Source: an uncultured Oxalobacter sp. (GTDB lineage: Bacteria > Pseudomonadota > Gammaproteobacteria > Burkholderiales > Burkholderiaceae_D). Taken from it: a DNA stretch of 59,695 nt. Position 1 is the stretch's first letter. Each line of letters starts with the position of its first letter. Position numbers and translations under genes: made by a program. Positions 25,556-34,221 of this stretch are shown here, piece after piece. The stretch is taken from NCBI GenBank assembly GCA_905202055.1, contig CAJKQK010000006.1, forward strand, positions 1 to 59,695. The letters run 5' to 3'. The notes beneath the pieces were generated by a model that saw nothing but the letters and a program-made list of their open reading frames with translations, ran no database searches and was not told the DNA's origin.

Positions 25556-26880
25556 GTGCCCAAATGACCGTTCAAATTCGCAAGTTATCGACCACCGACC
25601 CCGATTTCGCCAAACAGCTTTCCGGCGTTCTGGCGTTTGAAGCCAGGGAAGACGAATCCATCAATACCGTTGTCGCCAATGTTTTGAATGACGTGAAAGA
25701 AAATGGCGACAAGGCCGTTCTGGAATACACGAAGCGCTTCGACCGGCTGGCGCTCAATTCCGGCGCCGAACTGGAAATATCCGGAGAAGAATGTGAAGCG
25801 GCTCTCGCCTCTCTCTCTCCGGAACGCCGCAAGGCGCTGGAAGTGGCTGCCGAACGAGTCAGAATCTATCACGAACACCAGAAACAATCCTGCGGCAGCG
25901 AAGGCTATTCCTTTACCGATGAAGACGGCACGTCCCTCGGACAAAAGGTCACACCATTGGACAGCGTCGGCATTTATGTCCCCGGGGGAAAAGCAGCTTA
26001 TCCTTCATCCGTGCTGATGAACGCCATTCCGGCACAGGTTGCCGGAGTCAAGGAAATCGTCATGGTCGTTCCGACTCCTGATGGCGCCAAAAACGAACTC
26101 GTCCTGGCGGCAGCGGCCCTGTCAGGCGTCACTCGCGTTTTCACGGTCGGTGGCGCGCAGGCTATCGGTGCATTGGCCTATGGAACCGAAACCATTCCAT
26201 CCGTCGACAAGATCGTCGGGCCGGGCAACGCATACGTTGCCGCCGCCAAACGTCGTGTTTTCGGTACGGTCGGCATCGACATGATCGCAGGGCCTTCCGA
26301 AATTCTGGTCATTTGCGATGGCAAAACCAATCCTGACTGGATAGCAATGGACCTTTTCTCGCAGGCTGAACACGATGAAATGGCCCAATCCATCCTCATT
26401 TGTCCCGATGCCGCTTATCTGGATCAGGTCAATGAAAGCATCCTGAAACTCCTGCCGGACATGATCCGCAAGGACATCATCACCACATCACTGTCCAAAC
26501 GCGCTGCGATGATTCACGTCAAGAACATGGAAGAGGCCTGTGAAATCGCCAACAGCATCGCTCCTGAACATCTGGAAATTTCCGCAGAAAATCCCCGGAA
26601 ATGGGAAAAACTGATCCGCCATGCCGGTTCCATTTTCCTTGGGCGTTTCACATCCGAAGCGCTTGGCGACTATTGTGCCGGACCAAATCACGTCCTGCCG
26701 ACGTCCCGTACGGCCCGTTTTTCGTCCCCTCTGGGGGTTTATGACTTCCAGAAGCGCTCCAGCCTGATTTGTGTCAGCGAAAAAGGCGCGCAAACCCTGG
26801 GCAAAATCGCCGTCGAGCTGGCAACCGGTGAAGGACTGGAAGCGCATGCAAAGAGTGCCGGATTCAGACTGAAAAATTAA
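25552..26880 (+). CDS. hisD: Histidinol dehydrogenase HisD
   Basis: The 442-residue zinc enzyme oxidises histidinol to histidine in two NAD-dependent steps, the last reactions of the pathway. Visible motifs are IYVPGGKAAYPSSVLMNAIPA, IDMIAGPSEILVI, the metal and catalytic stretch DLFSQAEHDEMAQS, and APEHLEI with GDYCAGPNHVLPT. Length is normal. It is coupled to hisG by a 4-bp overlap. Confidence 0.97.
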   Translation: MSAQMTVQIRKLSTTDPDFAKQLSGVLAFEAREDESINTVVANVLNDVKENGDKAVLEYTKRFDRLALNSGAELEISGEECEAALASLSPERRKALEVAAERVRIYHEHQKQSCGSEGYSFTDEDGTSLGQKVTPLDSVGIYVPGGKAAYPSSVLMNAIPAQVAGVKEIVMVVPTPDGAKNELVLAAAALSGVTRVFTVGGAQAIGALAYGTETIPSVDKIVGPGNAYVAAAKRRVFGTVGIDMIAGPSEILVICDGKTNPDWIAMDLFSQAEHDEMAQSILICPDAAYLDQVNESILKLLPDMIRKDIITTSLSKRAAMIHVKNMEEACEIANSIAPEHLEISAENPRKWEKLIRHAGSIFLGRFTSEALGDYCAGPNHVLPTSRTARFSSPLGVYDFQKRSSLICVSEKGAQTLGKIAVELATGEGLEAHAKSAGFRLKN

Positions 26881-26918
26881 ACCCTGTAAAGAAATTACCG
26901 AAAGCGAACGCTTTGATT

Positions 26919-27998
26919 ATGTCTTTGATTGAAGAAATTATCCGTCCCGACGTCAGGGAGATGTCAGCTTATCCGGTCCCGGATTCAAACGGCTTCTTGA
27001 AACTCGATGCAATGGAAAACCCTTTCCCTTTGCCGGAGAAACTGAAAACCAGGCTGGGAAGTGTACTGGCTGAAGTCGCATTGAACCGTTATCCGGTGCC
27101 GTCCTATCGGAGCCTCAAGGCCAAAATACGCCAGCACATGGGTATTCCGGATGGATATGACGTTGTGCTCGGCAATGGTTCTGACGAACTGATTTCCATC
27201 ATTGCACTGGCTTGTGCACGAAAAGACAAACCCGCCAAAATTCTGGCTCCGGTACCCAGTTTTGTCATGTATGCCCTGTCGGCACAGTTTGCCGGGATGG
27301 AATTCGTCGGGGTTCCGCTTAAAGCCGATCTGACACTGGATCTGGATGCCATGCTTGCTGCTATCGAAAAAGAGCGCCCGGCGATTGTGTATCTCGCCAA
27401 TCCTCACAATCCGACAGGCACCCTGTTTACGGATAATGAAATCGTCAGCATCATCAGGGCAATGGAAAATATCGGTCTTGTCATCAGCGACGAAGCCTAT
27501 CAGCCCTTTGCGGAAGCCAGTTTCATGGACCGGTTACCTGAATTTCCCAATCTGCTCGTGATGAGGACTGTATCCAAACTGGGGCTGGCCGGTATCCGTC
27601 TGGGTTATATGTCGGCACAGCCTGAATTGCTGGCTGAATTCGACAAGGTACGGCCGCCGTACAATGTCAATGTATTGACGGAAGCCACCGCCGAATTCGC
27701 CATGGACCATATCGACGTATTCAACAAACAGGCCGAAGTCATCCGGTCCGAACGTGAAAAACTGGCTGTTGCCCTGAAAAAGCTTCCGGGAATTGAAGTG
27801 TTTCCGTCCAGAGCCAACTTTTTAACGATCCGGCTACAAAATGCGGATCAAGTCTTCGAAAAATTGGTCTCACATAAGGTATTAATCAAAAATATCGGTA
27901 AAATGCATACATTGCTTGCAAACTGTCTGCGCATTACCGTCAGTTCTCCTGACGAGAACAAAGTATTTTTAGACAGGTTTAGTGCCTGTATCCAATAA
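26919..27998 (+). CDS. hisC: Histidinol-phosphate aminotransferase HisC
   Basis: The 359-residue PLP enzyme converts imidazole-acetol phosphate to histidinol phosphate. It has the fold-type I motifs LGNGSDELI, YLANPHNPTGTLF, SDEAYQPF and the PLP lysine in RTVSKLGLAGIRLGY. ATG 26919 is chosen over a TTG two codons upstream. It lies 38 bp after hisD. Confidence 0.95.
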   Translation: MSLIEEIIRPDVREMSAYPVPDSNGFLKLDAMENPFPLPEKLKTRLGSVLAEVALNRYPVPSYRSLKAKIRQHMGIPDGYDVVLGNGSDELISIIALACARKDKPAKILAPVPSFVMYALSAQFAGMEFVGVPLKADLTLDLDAMLAAIEKERPAIVYLANPHNPTGTLFTDNEIVSIIRAMENIGLVISDEAYQPFAEASFMDRLPEFPNLLVMRTVSKLGLAGIRLGYMSAQPELLAEFDKVRPPYNVNVLTEATAEFAMDHIDVFNKQAEVIRSEREKLAVALKKLPGIEVFPSRANFLTIRLQNADQVFEKLVSHKVLIKNIGKMHTLLANCLRITVSSPDENKVFLDRFSACIQ

Positions 27999-28014
27999 TC
28001 AACTGGGCCTCATT

Positions 28015-28611
28015 ATGTCAGCATCCCGAACAGCAGAAATCGTCCGGAATACGAATGAAACGAAGATCAGGGTCGTTATCAATCTGGACGGTTGTGGCCA
28101 GCAAAAGCTCGCCACCGGCATTCCATTTCTCGATCACATGCTGGACCAGATCGCCAGACATGGACTGGTTGACCTCGAAGTCGAGGCAGACGGCGATTTG
28201 CAGATCGACGCCCATCACACGGTTGAAGATATAGGCATTGCCATCGGGCAGGCTTTGGAAAAGGCTATCGGCAACAAGAGCGGTATCCGCCGTTATGGTC
28301 ACGCTTATGTCCCGCTTGATGAAGCTTTGTCCAGAGTCGTGATTGATTTCTCGGGCCGTCCCTATCTTGAATTTCAGGTTCCGTTCGTGCGTGCCACGTC
28401 CGGTACGTTCGATCTGGATCTTGTTCGCGAATTCTTCCAGGGACTCGTCAATCACGCAAAAATATCGCTGCACATCGACAATCTCCGTGGCGAAAACGCG
28501 CATCACCAGTGTGAAACCGTTTTCAAGGCGTTCGGACGCGCATTGCGTATGGCAGCTGAACTCGACCCGAGAGCGGCAGGTTCCATTCCTTCGACTAAAG
28601 GAACGCTGTAA
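28015..28611 (+). CDS. hisB: Imidazoleglycerol-phosphate dehydratase HisB
   Basis: This 198-residue monofunctional dehydratase has no N-terminal histidinol-phosphatase domain, unlike E. coli HisB. Metal-binding histidine motifs are FLDHMLDQIARHGL, DAHHTVEDIGIAIGQAL, and GENAHHQCETVFKAFGRAL in the second half. ATG 28015 matches family length; an open extension upstream overlaps hisC. A separate histidinol-phosphatase must exist elsewhere. Confidence 0.96.
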   Translation: MSASRTAEIVRNTNETKIRVVINLDGCGQQKLATGIPFLDHMLDQIARHGLVDLEVEADGDLQIDAHHTVEDIGIAIGQALEKAIGNKSGIRRYGHAYVPLDEALSRVVIDFSGRPYLEFQVPFVRATSGTFDLDLVREFFQGLVNHAKISLHIDNLRGENAHHQCETVFKAFGRALRMAAELDPRAAGSIPSTKGTL

Positions 28612-28659
28612 TCGGACAGGGGAATATGCCTTAAGCTTGTATTCTGATTATTTATCCAT

Positions 28660-29298
28660 ATGAAAAAAATAGTTGTTGTCGATTACGGGATGGGTAATCT
28701 CCGTTCGGTAGCCCAGGCACTCCGTGCTGTTGCGCCCGAGGCCGAGGTTCTCATATCCGGCGAGATAGCCGATCTGAAAAAGGCTGAGCGTATTGTGTTG
28801 CCGGGTCAGGGAGCGATGCCGGACTGCATGAAGTCACTGGAAGAATCCGGTCTGAAAGATGCACTGATGGATGCTGCCCGCAACAAACCGATATTCGGAG
28901 TCTGCGTCGGCGAACAGATGCTTTTTGACTGGAGCGAGGAAGGGGACACCAAAGGACTCGGCTTGTTGCCCGGCAAGGTCATCCGATTCAAGCTCGACAG
29001 CCAGCTTCAGGAAGACGGATCGCGTTACAAAGTTCCCCAAATGGGATGGAATCAGGTCCGGCAAAGCCAGCCACATCCTTTGTGGAATGGTATTGCCGAC
29101 AAGAGTTTCTTTTATTTCGTCCACAGTTTTTATGCCGTACCGGAACAAGCCGATCATATGGTCGGTGAAACGGAATATGGCACGCCATTCTGTAGCGCTA
29201 TCGCCTGCGACAATATTTTCGCAACGCAATTCCATCCGGAAAAAAGCGCGGATGTCGGTTTGCAACTGTATAAAAATTTCATACACTGGAATCCCTGA
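28660..29298 (+). CDS. hisH: Imidazole glycerol phosphate synthase, glutaminase subunit HisH
   Basis: The 212-residue class I glutamine amidotransferase supplies ammonia to HisF. It has the conserved VVDYGMGNLRSV N terminus, the oxyanion/nucleophile segment FGVCVGEQMLF (catalytic cysteine in GVCVG) and the His/Glu pair in ATQFHPEKSADVG. It works as a heterodimer with HisF, encoded three genes on. Confidence 0.96.
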   Translation: MKKIVVVDYGMGNLRSVAQALRAVAPEAEVLISGEIADLKKAERIVLPGQGAMPDCMKSLEESGLKDALMDAARNKPIFGVCVGEQMLFDWSEEGDTKGLGLLPGKVIRFKLDSQLQEDGSRYKVPQMGWNQVRQSQPHPLWNGIADKSFFYFVHSFYAVPEQADHMVGETEYGTPFCSAIACDNIFATQFHPEKSADVGLQLYKNFIHWNP

Positions 29299-29340
29299 CA
29301 GTTTTATCAACCCTTAACCTATATTGATTTTTGTTTAATC

Positions 29341-30108
29341 ATGTTGCTTATTCCCGCTATTGATTTGAAAGATGGTTCCTGTGTCCGCCTGAAACAGGGC
29401 GATATGGATCAGGCCACTGTATTTTCGGAAGATCCGGCTGAAATGGCATTGCACTGGCTTGAACAGGGCGCAAGACGTCTTCATCTGGTTGACCTGAACG
29501 GTGCTTTCGCAGGCAAACCTGTCAATGAGTCTGCCGTCAAAAACATCCTTCAGGTAGTGCAGGATTTTGCCGAAGACAACGATCTGGAAGAAATACCCGT
29601 ACAGCTGGGTGGGGGAATTCGCGATCTCGACACCATTGAACGATATCTTGACCACGGCCTGTCTTACATCATCATCGGAACGGCTGCCGTCAAGAATCCG
29701 GGATTTCTGCAGGATGCCTGCAGTGCCTTTCCGGGACAGATCATCGTCGGACTGGATGCGAAAGACGGCAAGGTCGCCACGGATGGCTGGAGCAAGCTCT
29801 CCAGACACGATGTGGTCGAACTGGCCAAAAAATATGAAAGTTTCGGCGTTGAATCGGTCATTTATACCGATATCGGACGTGACGGCATGATGGGCGGCGT
29901 GAATGTCGAAGCGACCGTCAAACTGGCCCGGGCAGTGAAAGTGCCTGTCATTGCCTCTGGCGGCGTCCACAACATCAAGGACGTCGAAGCCTTGTGCGAA
30001 GTTCAGGGCGAAGGAATCGAAGGCGTGATATGCGGACGTTCCATTTACGAAGGCACCCTGAATCTGGAAGAAGCCCAGGCCAGAGCGGATGAATTGTCCG
30101 GAGACTGA
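29341..30108 (+). CDS. hisA: ProFAR isomerase HisA
   Basis: The 255-residue (beta/alpha)8 barrel isomerises ProFAR to PRFAR. It begins MLLIPAIDLKDGSCVRLKQG, with phosphate-binding loops QLGGGIRDLDTIE and ASGGVHNIKDVEAL. Catalytic aspartates are the D in AIDLKDG and in IYTDIGRDGMMGG. It is slightly long because of an EGIEGV insertion near the C terminus. Confidence 0.96.
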   Translation: MLLIPAIDLKDGSCVRLKQGDMDQATVFSEDPAEMALHWLEQGARRLHLVDLNGAFAGKPVNESAVKNILQVVQDFAEDNDLEEIPVQLGGGIRDLDTIERYLDHGLSYIIIGTAAVKNPGFLQDACSAFPGQIIVGLDAKDGKVATDGWSKLSRHDVVELAKKYESFGVESVIYTDIGRDGMMGGVNVEATVKLARAVKVPVIASGGVHNIKDVEALCEVQGEGIEGVICGRSIYEGTLNLEEAQARADELSGD

Positions 30109-30135
30109 ATCGCCACTATCGGGATTACTGAATTT

Positions 30136-30894
30136 ATGCTTACCAAAAGAATCATCCCCTGCCTTGACGTGACCGCCGGACGGGTCGTCAAGGGTGTTAA
30201 TTTCGTCGAACTGAAAGACGCAGGCGATCCCGTTGAAATCGCCCGTCGATACAACGATCAGGGGGCGGATGAACTGACCTTTCTGGACATCACCGCTTCA
30301 AGCGACCAGAGGGATCTGATTCTGAATATCATTGAAGACGTTTCTTCACAGGTTTTTATCCCGTTGACGGTCGGGGGTGGCGTCCGCACCGTCGAAGACG
30401 TCAGAAGGCTGTTGAATGCCGGAGCGGACAAGGTCAGCATCAACACATCGGCCGTGACCAATCCCCAGCTTGTCGCCGATGCTTCTTCGCGATACGGATC
30501 ACAATGTATTGTGGTTGCCATTGACGCCAAACAGGTTTCGCTGGGCCGCTGGGAAATCTTCACGCATGGTGGCCGCAACGCGACCGGCCTGGAAGTGATC
30601 GAATGGGCCAGGAAAATGGCACAGCTCGGAGCAGGCGAAATCCTGCTGACCAGTATGGACAAGGATGGCACCAAGAGCGGATTCGATCTTGAATTGACAC
30701 GGGCCGTATCGGACGCTGTCAACATCCCCGTTATCGCTTCCGGTGGTGTCGGCAATTTGCAGCATCTGGCAGACGGTGTACAGCAAGGGCACGCCGATGC
30801 TGTGCTCGCTGCCAGTATTTTCCATTATGGAGAATATACGGTTCAACAGGCCAAGAAATTCATGTCAGAACGAAATATTCCGGTACGCTTATGA
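30136..30894 (+). CDS. hisF: Imidazole glycerol phosphate synthase, cyclase subunit HisF
   Basis: The 252-residue barrel partner of HisH makes imidazole glycerol phosphate and AICAR. Motifs are RIIPCLDVTAGRVVKGVNF, LTVGGGVRTVEDVRRLLNAG, the catalytic LLTSMDKDGTKSGFD and ASGGVGNLQHL. Its stop overlaps hisI by 4 bp. Confidence 0.97.
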   Translation: MLTKRIIPCLDVTAGRVVKGVNFVELKDAGDPVEIARRYNDQGADELTFLDITASSDQRDLILNIIEDVSSQVFIPLTVGGGVRTVEDVRRLLNAGADKVSINTSAVTNPQLVADASSRYGSQCIVVAIDAKQVSLGRWEIFTHGGRNATGLEVIEWARKMAQLGAGEILLTSMDKDGTKSGFDLELTRAVSDAVNIPVIASGGVGNLQHLADGVQQGHADAVLAASIFHYGEYTVQQAKKFMSERNIPVRL

Positions 30895-31286
30895 AAAACA
30901 CAGACTGGCTCGATACCATCGAATGGAACGAACAGGGACTGATTCCCGTCATCACGCAGGAAGCATCCACGCGCGACGTGTTGACGCTTGCCTGGATCAA
31001 CCGTGAGGCTCTGGCAAAAACGGTCGAGTGCGGAGAAGCGGTGTACTGGAGTCGCTCGCGCCAGAAACTCTGGCACAAGGGCGAGGAATCCGGACATATC
31101 CAGAAAATTGTCGATATCCGTATGGATTGCGACAACGATGCATTGATTTATCTGGTTGAACAAAAAGGGCTGGCCTGCCATACCGGTCGCCAATCCTGTT
31201 TTTACCAGCAACTGCAAAAGTCCGGAGATATCGAATGGAAAGCTGTCGACCCTGTATTGAAAGACCCATCGGAAATTTACAAATGA
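30891..31286 (+). CDS. hisI: Phosphoribosyl-AMP cyclohydrolase HisI
   Basis: This 131-residue, zinc-dependent cyclohydrolase catalyses the third step of histidine synthesis. The metal motifs DIRMDCDNDALIYLVEQKG and ACHTGRQSCFY are visible. It is separate from HisE, unlike the fused E. coli HisIE. The hisI stop overlaps the hisE start (ATGA). Confidence 0.96.
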   Translation: MKNTDWLDTIEWNEQGLIPVITQEASTRDVLTLAWINREALAKTVECGEAVYWSRSRQKLWHKGEESGHIQKIVDIRMDCDNDALIYLVEQKGLACHTGRQSCFYQQLQKSGDIEWKAVDPVLKDPSEIYK

Positions 31287-31624
31287 ACGATATACTTGAA
31301 CGCCTGACCGCCGTCATCGAATCCCGCAAATTGTCGAATGGCGGAGACCCCGAGAAATCCTATGTCAGCAAGCTGTTCGCCAGGGGTGACGATGCCATTT
31401 TGAAAAAAGTCGGCGAGGAAGCGACCGAGACGGTCATGGCAGCCAAGGATGTGCGCAACAACATGCCTGCATCGAAACTGGTTTATGAATGTGCCGACCT
31501 CTGGTTTCACAGCATGGTGATGCTGGCCCAATACGGCCTGACTGCCGGTGACGTACTGAATGAACTGGCAAGACGCGAAGGTCTGTCGGGAATCGAGGAA
31601 AAAGCGTCCCGCCAGAAATCCTGA
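31283..31624 (+). CDS. hisE: Phosphoribosyl-ATP pyrophosphatase HisE
   Basis: The 113-residue all-alpha pyrophosphohydrolase catalyses the second step of the pathway. The MazG-like metal motif is KKVGEEATETVMAAKD. It follows the hisI stop by an ATGA overlap and is the last his gene here. The next gene, HIT, begins 32 bp later. Confidence 0.95.
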   Translation: MNDILERLTAVIESRKLSNGGDPEKSYVSKLFARGDDAILKKVGEEATETVMAAKDVRNNMPASKLVYECADLWFHSMVMLAQYGLTAGDVLNELARREGLSGIEEKASRQKS

Positions 31625-31656
31625 TACTGAAAACGAGAACTTTTGAGGGGAAAGTC

Positions 31657-32028
31657 ATGGATGACTGTATTTTCTGCAAGATCGTCGCTAATGAAATACC
31701 ATCGACCACTGTTTTTGAAAACGAGAAGATCAAGGTCTTCAAGGATATTCATCCTGCCGCTCCCGTTCATCTGCTGATTATCCCGAAAAAGCATATTCCG
31801 ACTCTGTCGCATTGCGAGGACAGCGACGCCGCATTGCTCGGTGAAATGATGGCGCTGATCCCGAAACTGGCCAAAGAACACGGAATCGCCGTCACAGGAG
31901 CGGAAGAGGGCTCGCCGGAGGGCGGCTTCCGTATCGTCGTCAATACCGGTCCGGACGGCAAACAGGACGTCTATCACATGCACATCCATTTAATGGGCGG
32001 CCCCCGTCCCTGGAAAATTCCTCACTAG
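31657..32028 (+). CDS. HIT-family purine nucleoside phosphoramidase (HinT-like)
   Basis: The 123-residue protein has an N-terminal CIFCK zinc-type pair (C4, C7) and the catalytic histidine triad H107-x-H109-x-H111 in YHMHIHLMGG. HinT enzymes hydrolyse AMP-lysine and related phosphoramidates. GAGGGGAAA precedes the start. In relatives this gene is, as I recall, followed by tatABC; here a terminator follows and the tat genes are absent. Confidence 0.93.
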   Translation: MDDCIFCKIVANEIPSTTVFENEKIKVFKDIHPAAPVHLLIIPKKHIPTLSHCEDSDAALLGEMMALIPKLAKEHGIAVTGAEEGSPEGGFRIVVNTGPDGKQDVYHMHIHLMGGPRPWKIPH

Positions 32029-32035
32029 ACATAAA

Positions 32036-32063
32036 AAAGGCATCTTCACGATGCCTTTCTTTT
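32036..32063. terminator. Bidirectional terminator, HIT gene / protease
   Basis: Arms AAAGGCATC (32036-32044) and GATGCCTTT (32050-32058) close a 5-nt loop. A-run and T-run flanks allow it to work for both converging genes. Confidence 0.85.
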
Positions 32064-32073
32064 TCATTTATCC

Positions 32074-33225
32074 TTATTCATCTGTTTCCTGCCGTTTTTT
32101 CAGTGGCCGTTTTCCGACACCGACATTAAGCTTAACCTCCTTGTTATCCCTCAGAACGATCATGTCTGTCTGGGTTCCGGGTTGCAATTGGGCGATCAGA
32201 TTGAACATTTCGGCCATATTCGAAATCGGCTTTTCTGCAATCGAAATCAGGATATCGCCGGGACGGATGCCCGATTTGTCGGCAGGACCGTTTTTCAGGA
32301 CTGCCGCGATAATCACGCCATCCTTTTTGGGAAGTCCCAGATTGTCGGCCAGTTCAGGTGTGATATCCCGTGGTTCGACACCGATCCAGCCCCGAACGAC
32401 CTGACCTTTGGTGATGATCGAATCCATAACCATTTTCACGGTGGACACAGGAATGGCAAATCCGATACCCAGTGAACCGCCACTACGGGAATAAATGGCT
32501 GAATTGATGCCCAGCAGATTGCCACTGGTGTCGATCAGTGCACCGCCCGAATTGCCGGGATTGATCGCGGCATCGGTCTGTATGAAATTCTCATAAATAT
32601 TGATACCCAGCTGGCTTCTGCCCAGCGCTGAAATGATCCCCATCGTCACGGTCTGGCCGACGCCGAAAGGATTGCCGATTGCCAGAACCACATCGCCGAC
32701 CTTTGCCTTGTCGACGTCCGCGAAAGCAATGGCAGGCAGGTTTGGCATATCGATCTTGATAACAGCCAGATCCGTGTCGGGATCGGTGCCCACCAGCTTG
32801 GCGGAAGCCTTTCTGCCGTCTTCGAACGCCACTTCGATCTGGTCCGCCGTTTCGACCACATGATTGTTGGTCATGATGTAACCGTCATGGCTCACCACGA
32901 CACCGGAACCAAGGCTCATCTGTTTTTCCGTATCGCCAAACCGCTCCCCGAAGAAACGCCTCAAAAATGGATCGTCCAGAAGCGGGCTCTGCGGCTGTCT
33001 GACTTCCTTGGTTGTATAAATATTGACAACCGCAGGCATCGCGCGCGTCACCGCTTCACGATAGGACGACTGCGCCGGGATGACTTCACCGGAACCAACT
33101 GTGACATCGGGAGTCAATGCTTTACGGTTCAGATCCAGCCACTCGGGTTTCAGCGTCGCCACAATAAACCAGAGGGCAAGACAAACTGTTATAGTTTGGG
33201 CAAACAACAGCCAAAGACGTCGCAT
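32074..33225 (-). CDS. Membrane-anchored trypsin-like PDZ protease (DegS/DegQ family)
   Basis: This 383-residue periplasmic serine protease is held by an N-terminal hydrophobic segment (residues ~5-24) that looks like an uncleaved anchor. The catalytic triad is H122 (TNNHVVET), D152 (DTDLAVIKI) and S226 (GNSGGALID). One PDZ domain follows at about 285-370, so the layout matches DegS rather than two-PDZ DegP. It should act in envelope protein quality control or stress signalling. The start codon is only 1 bp from the divergent nif3 start, and no clear ribosome site precedes it. Confidence 0.9.
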   Translation of the reverse strand: MRRLWLLFAQTITVCLALWFIVATLKPEWLDLNRKALTPDVTVGSGEVIPAQSSYREAVTRAMPAVVNIYTTKEVRQPQSPLLDDPFLRRFFGERFGDTEKQMSLGSGVVVSHDGYIMTNNHVVETADQIEVAFEDGRKASAKLVGTDPDTDLAVIKIDMPNLPAIAFADVDKAKVGDVVLAIGNPFGVGQTVTMGIISALGRSQLGINIYENFIQTDAAINPGNSGGALIDTSGNLLGINSAIYSRSGGSLGIGFAIPVSTVKMVMDSIITKGQVVRGWIGVEPRDITPELADNLGLPKKDGVIIAAVLKNGPADKSGIRPGDILISIAEKPISNMAEMFNLIAQLQPGTQTDMIVLRDNKEVKLNVGVGKRPLKKRQETDE

Positions 33226-33229
33226 AATG

Positions 33230-34009
33230 ATGAATGAAAAAAAAGTTCAAAAAACTGTAGACAGAAACGAAGTCCTTAAATTTCTGGCCGATGAATTAAA
33301 AATTTCACTTATTCGTGATTATTGTCCAAATGGCCTGCAAGTGGAAGGCCAGCCCGACATTTCTTCCATAGTTAGTGGCGTAACTGCAAGTCTGGCCCTG
33401 ATTGAAGCGGCTATTGACCTGCATGCCGATACCCTTCTTGTCCATCATGGTTACTTCTGGCGAAATGAAAACGAATGTATCGTCGGCCCCAAAAAAAAAC
33501 GAATCAAGCTCCTCCTGGAACACGACATCAATTTGATAGCCTATCACCTTCCGCTCGATTGCCACCCCGAATTGGGCAATAATGTTCAACTCGCAAAAGT
33601 TCTCGATTTCAGGCCAATCGGACGATTCGGAGAAAACGATATCGGCTGGCTGGGCCAAATGATGAATCCGGCCATCACCACGGTTGGCGAGCTGGCGGAC
33701 CTGATTGAAAAACGCCTGAACAGGACACCGCTGGTAGTCGGCGATACGCAACAAAAACTGGAAACGATCGGATGGTGTACAGGCGCGGCACAGGATTTGC
33801 TTCCGGATGCCGCCATGAGGAATGCGAGCATATTCCTGAGTGGTGAAGTGTCCGAGCGAACCGTACATGAGGCACGTGAATATGGCATCGCCTACCTGGC
33901 GTGTGGTCACCATGCTACGGAACGTTATGGCATCAATGCACTCGGAACCCTGCTGGCTGAACGTTTCGGCATCCACCATCAATTTGTCGATATCGACAAT
34001 CCCGCCTGA
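33230..34009 (+). CDS. Nif3-like dinuclear metal centre protein
   Basis: The 259-residue member of the NIF3/YbgI family has metal-site histidines in DTLLVHHGYFWR and in AYHLPLDCHPELGNN, and the late ACGHHATERYGI motif. RDYCPNGLQVEG near the N terminus is the family hallmark. The molecular function of this family remains poorly defined; some members are GTP cyclohydrolase-like. Two adjacent ATGs (33227, 33230) are possible starts. It is divergent from the protease gene and, in aerobic relatives, followed by petABC, which is missing here. Confidence 0.9.
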   Translation: MNEKKVQKTVDRNEVLKFLADELKISLIRDYCPNGLQVEGQPDISSIVSGVTASLALIEAAIDLHADTLLVHHGYFWRNENECIVGPKKKRIKLLLEHDINLIAYHLPLDCHPELGNNVQLAKVLDFRPIGRFGENDIGWLGQMMNPAITTVGELADLIEKRLNRTPLVVGDTQQKLETIGWCTGAAQDLLPDAAMRNASIFLSGEVSERTVHEAREYGIAYLACGHHATERYGINALGTLLAERFGIHHQFVDIDNPA

Positions 34010-34161
34010 TCCGGCAATCAAAAAAACGCCAAGGCTTTAAATGCGTGTATCACTTCTCTATAATACGCAGTTATTAGTCATTTTTGTGCACTGCCGATTT
34101 AGCCCGTTTTACCCGATATCGTTTTCGGAGTTGACGAACTCTTTATCATTAAAGGCTTCAT

Positions 34162-34190
34162 TTGCACCTTTTGATGCATTCTTTTATACG
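34162..34190 (+). promoter_or_regulatory. Candidate sspA promoter
   Basis: TTGCAC (34162-34167) and TATACG (34185-34190) are spaced by exactly 17 bp. They lie 31 bp before the sspA ATG, which has AAAGGAA as ribosome site. The rest of the 212-bp gap after nif3 shows no gene. Confidence 0.55.
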
Positions 34191-34221
34191 TTTTTTCTTC
34201 TGATTTAAAGGAACAACAACC

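Noticed and set aside
34041..34208. Open frame of 55 codons in the nif3-sspA gap
   Set aside because: It is hydrophobic and phenylalanine-rich but has no ribosome site, contains the sspA promoter and shows no resemblance to petA, petB or petC. It is probably chance.
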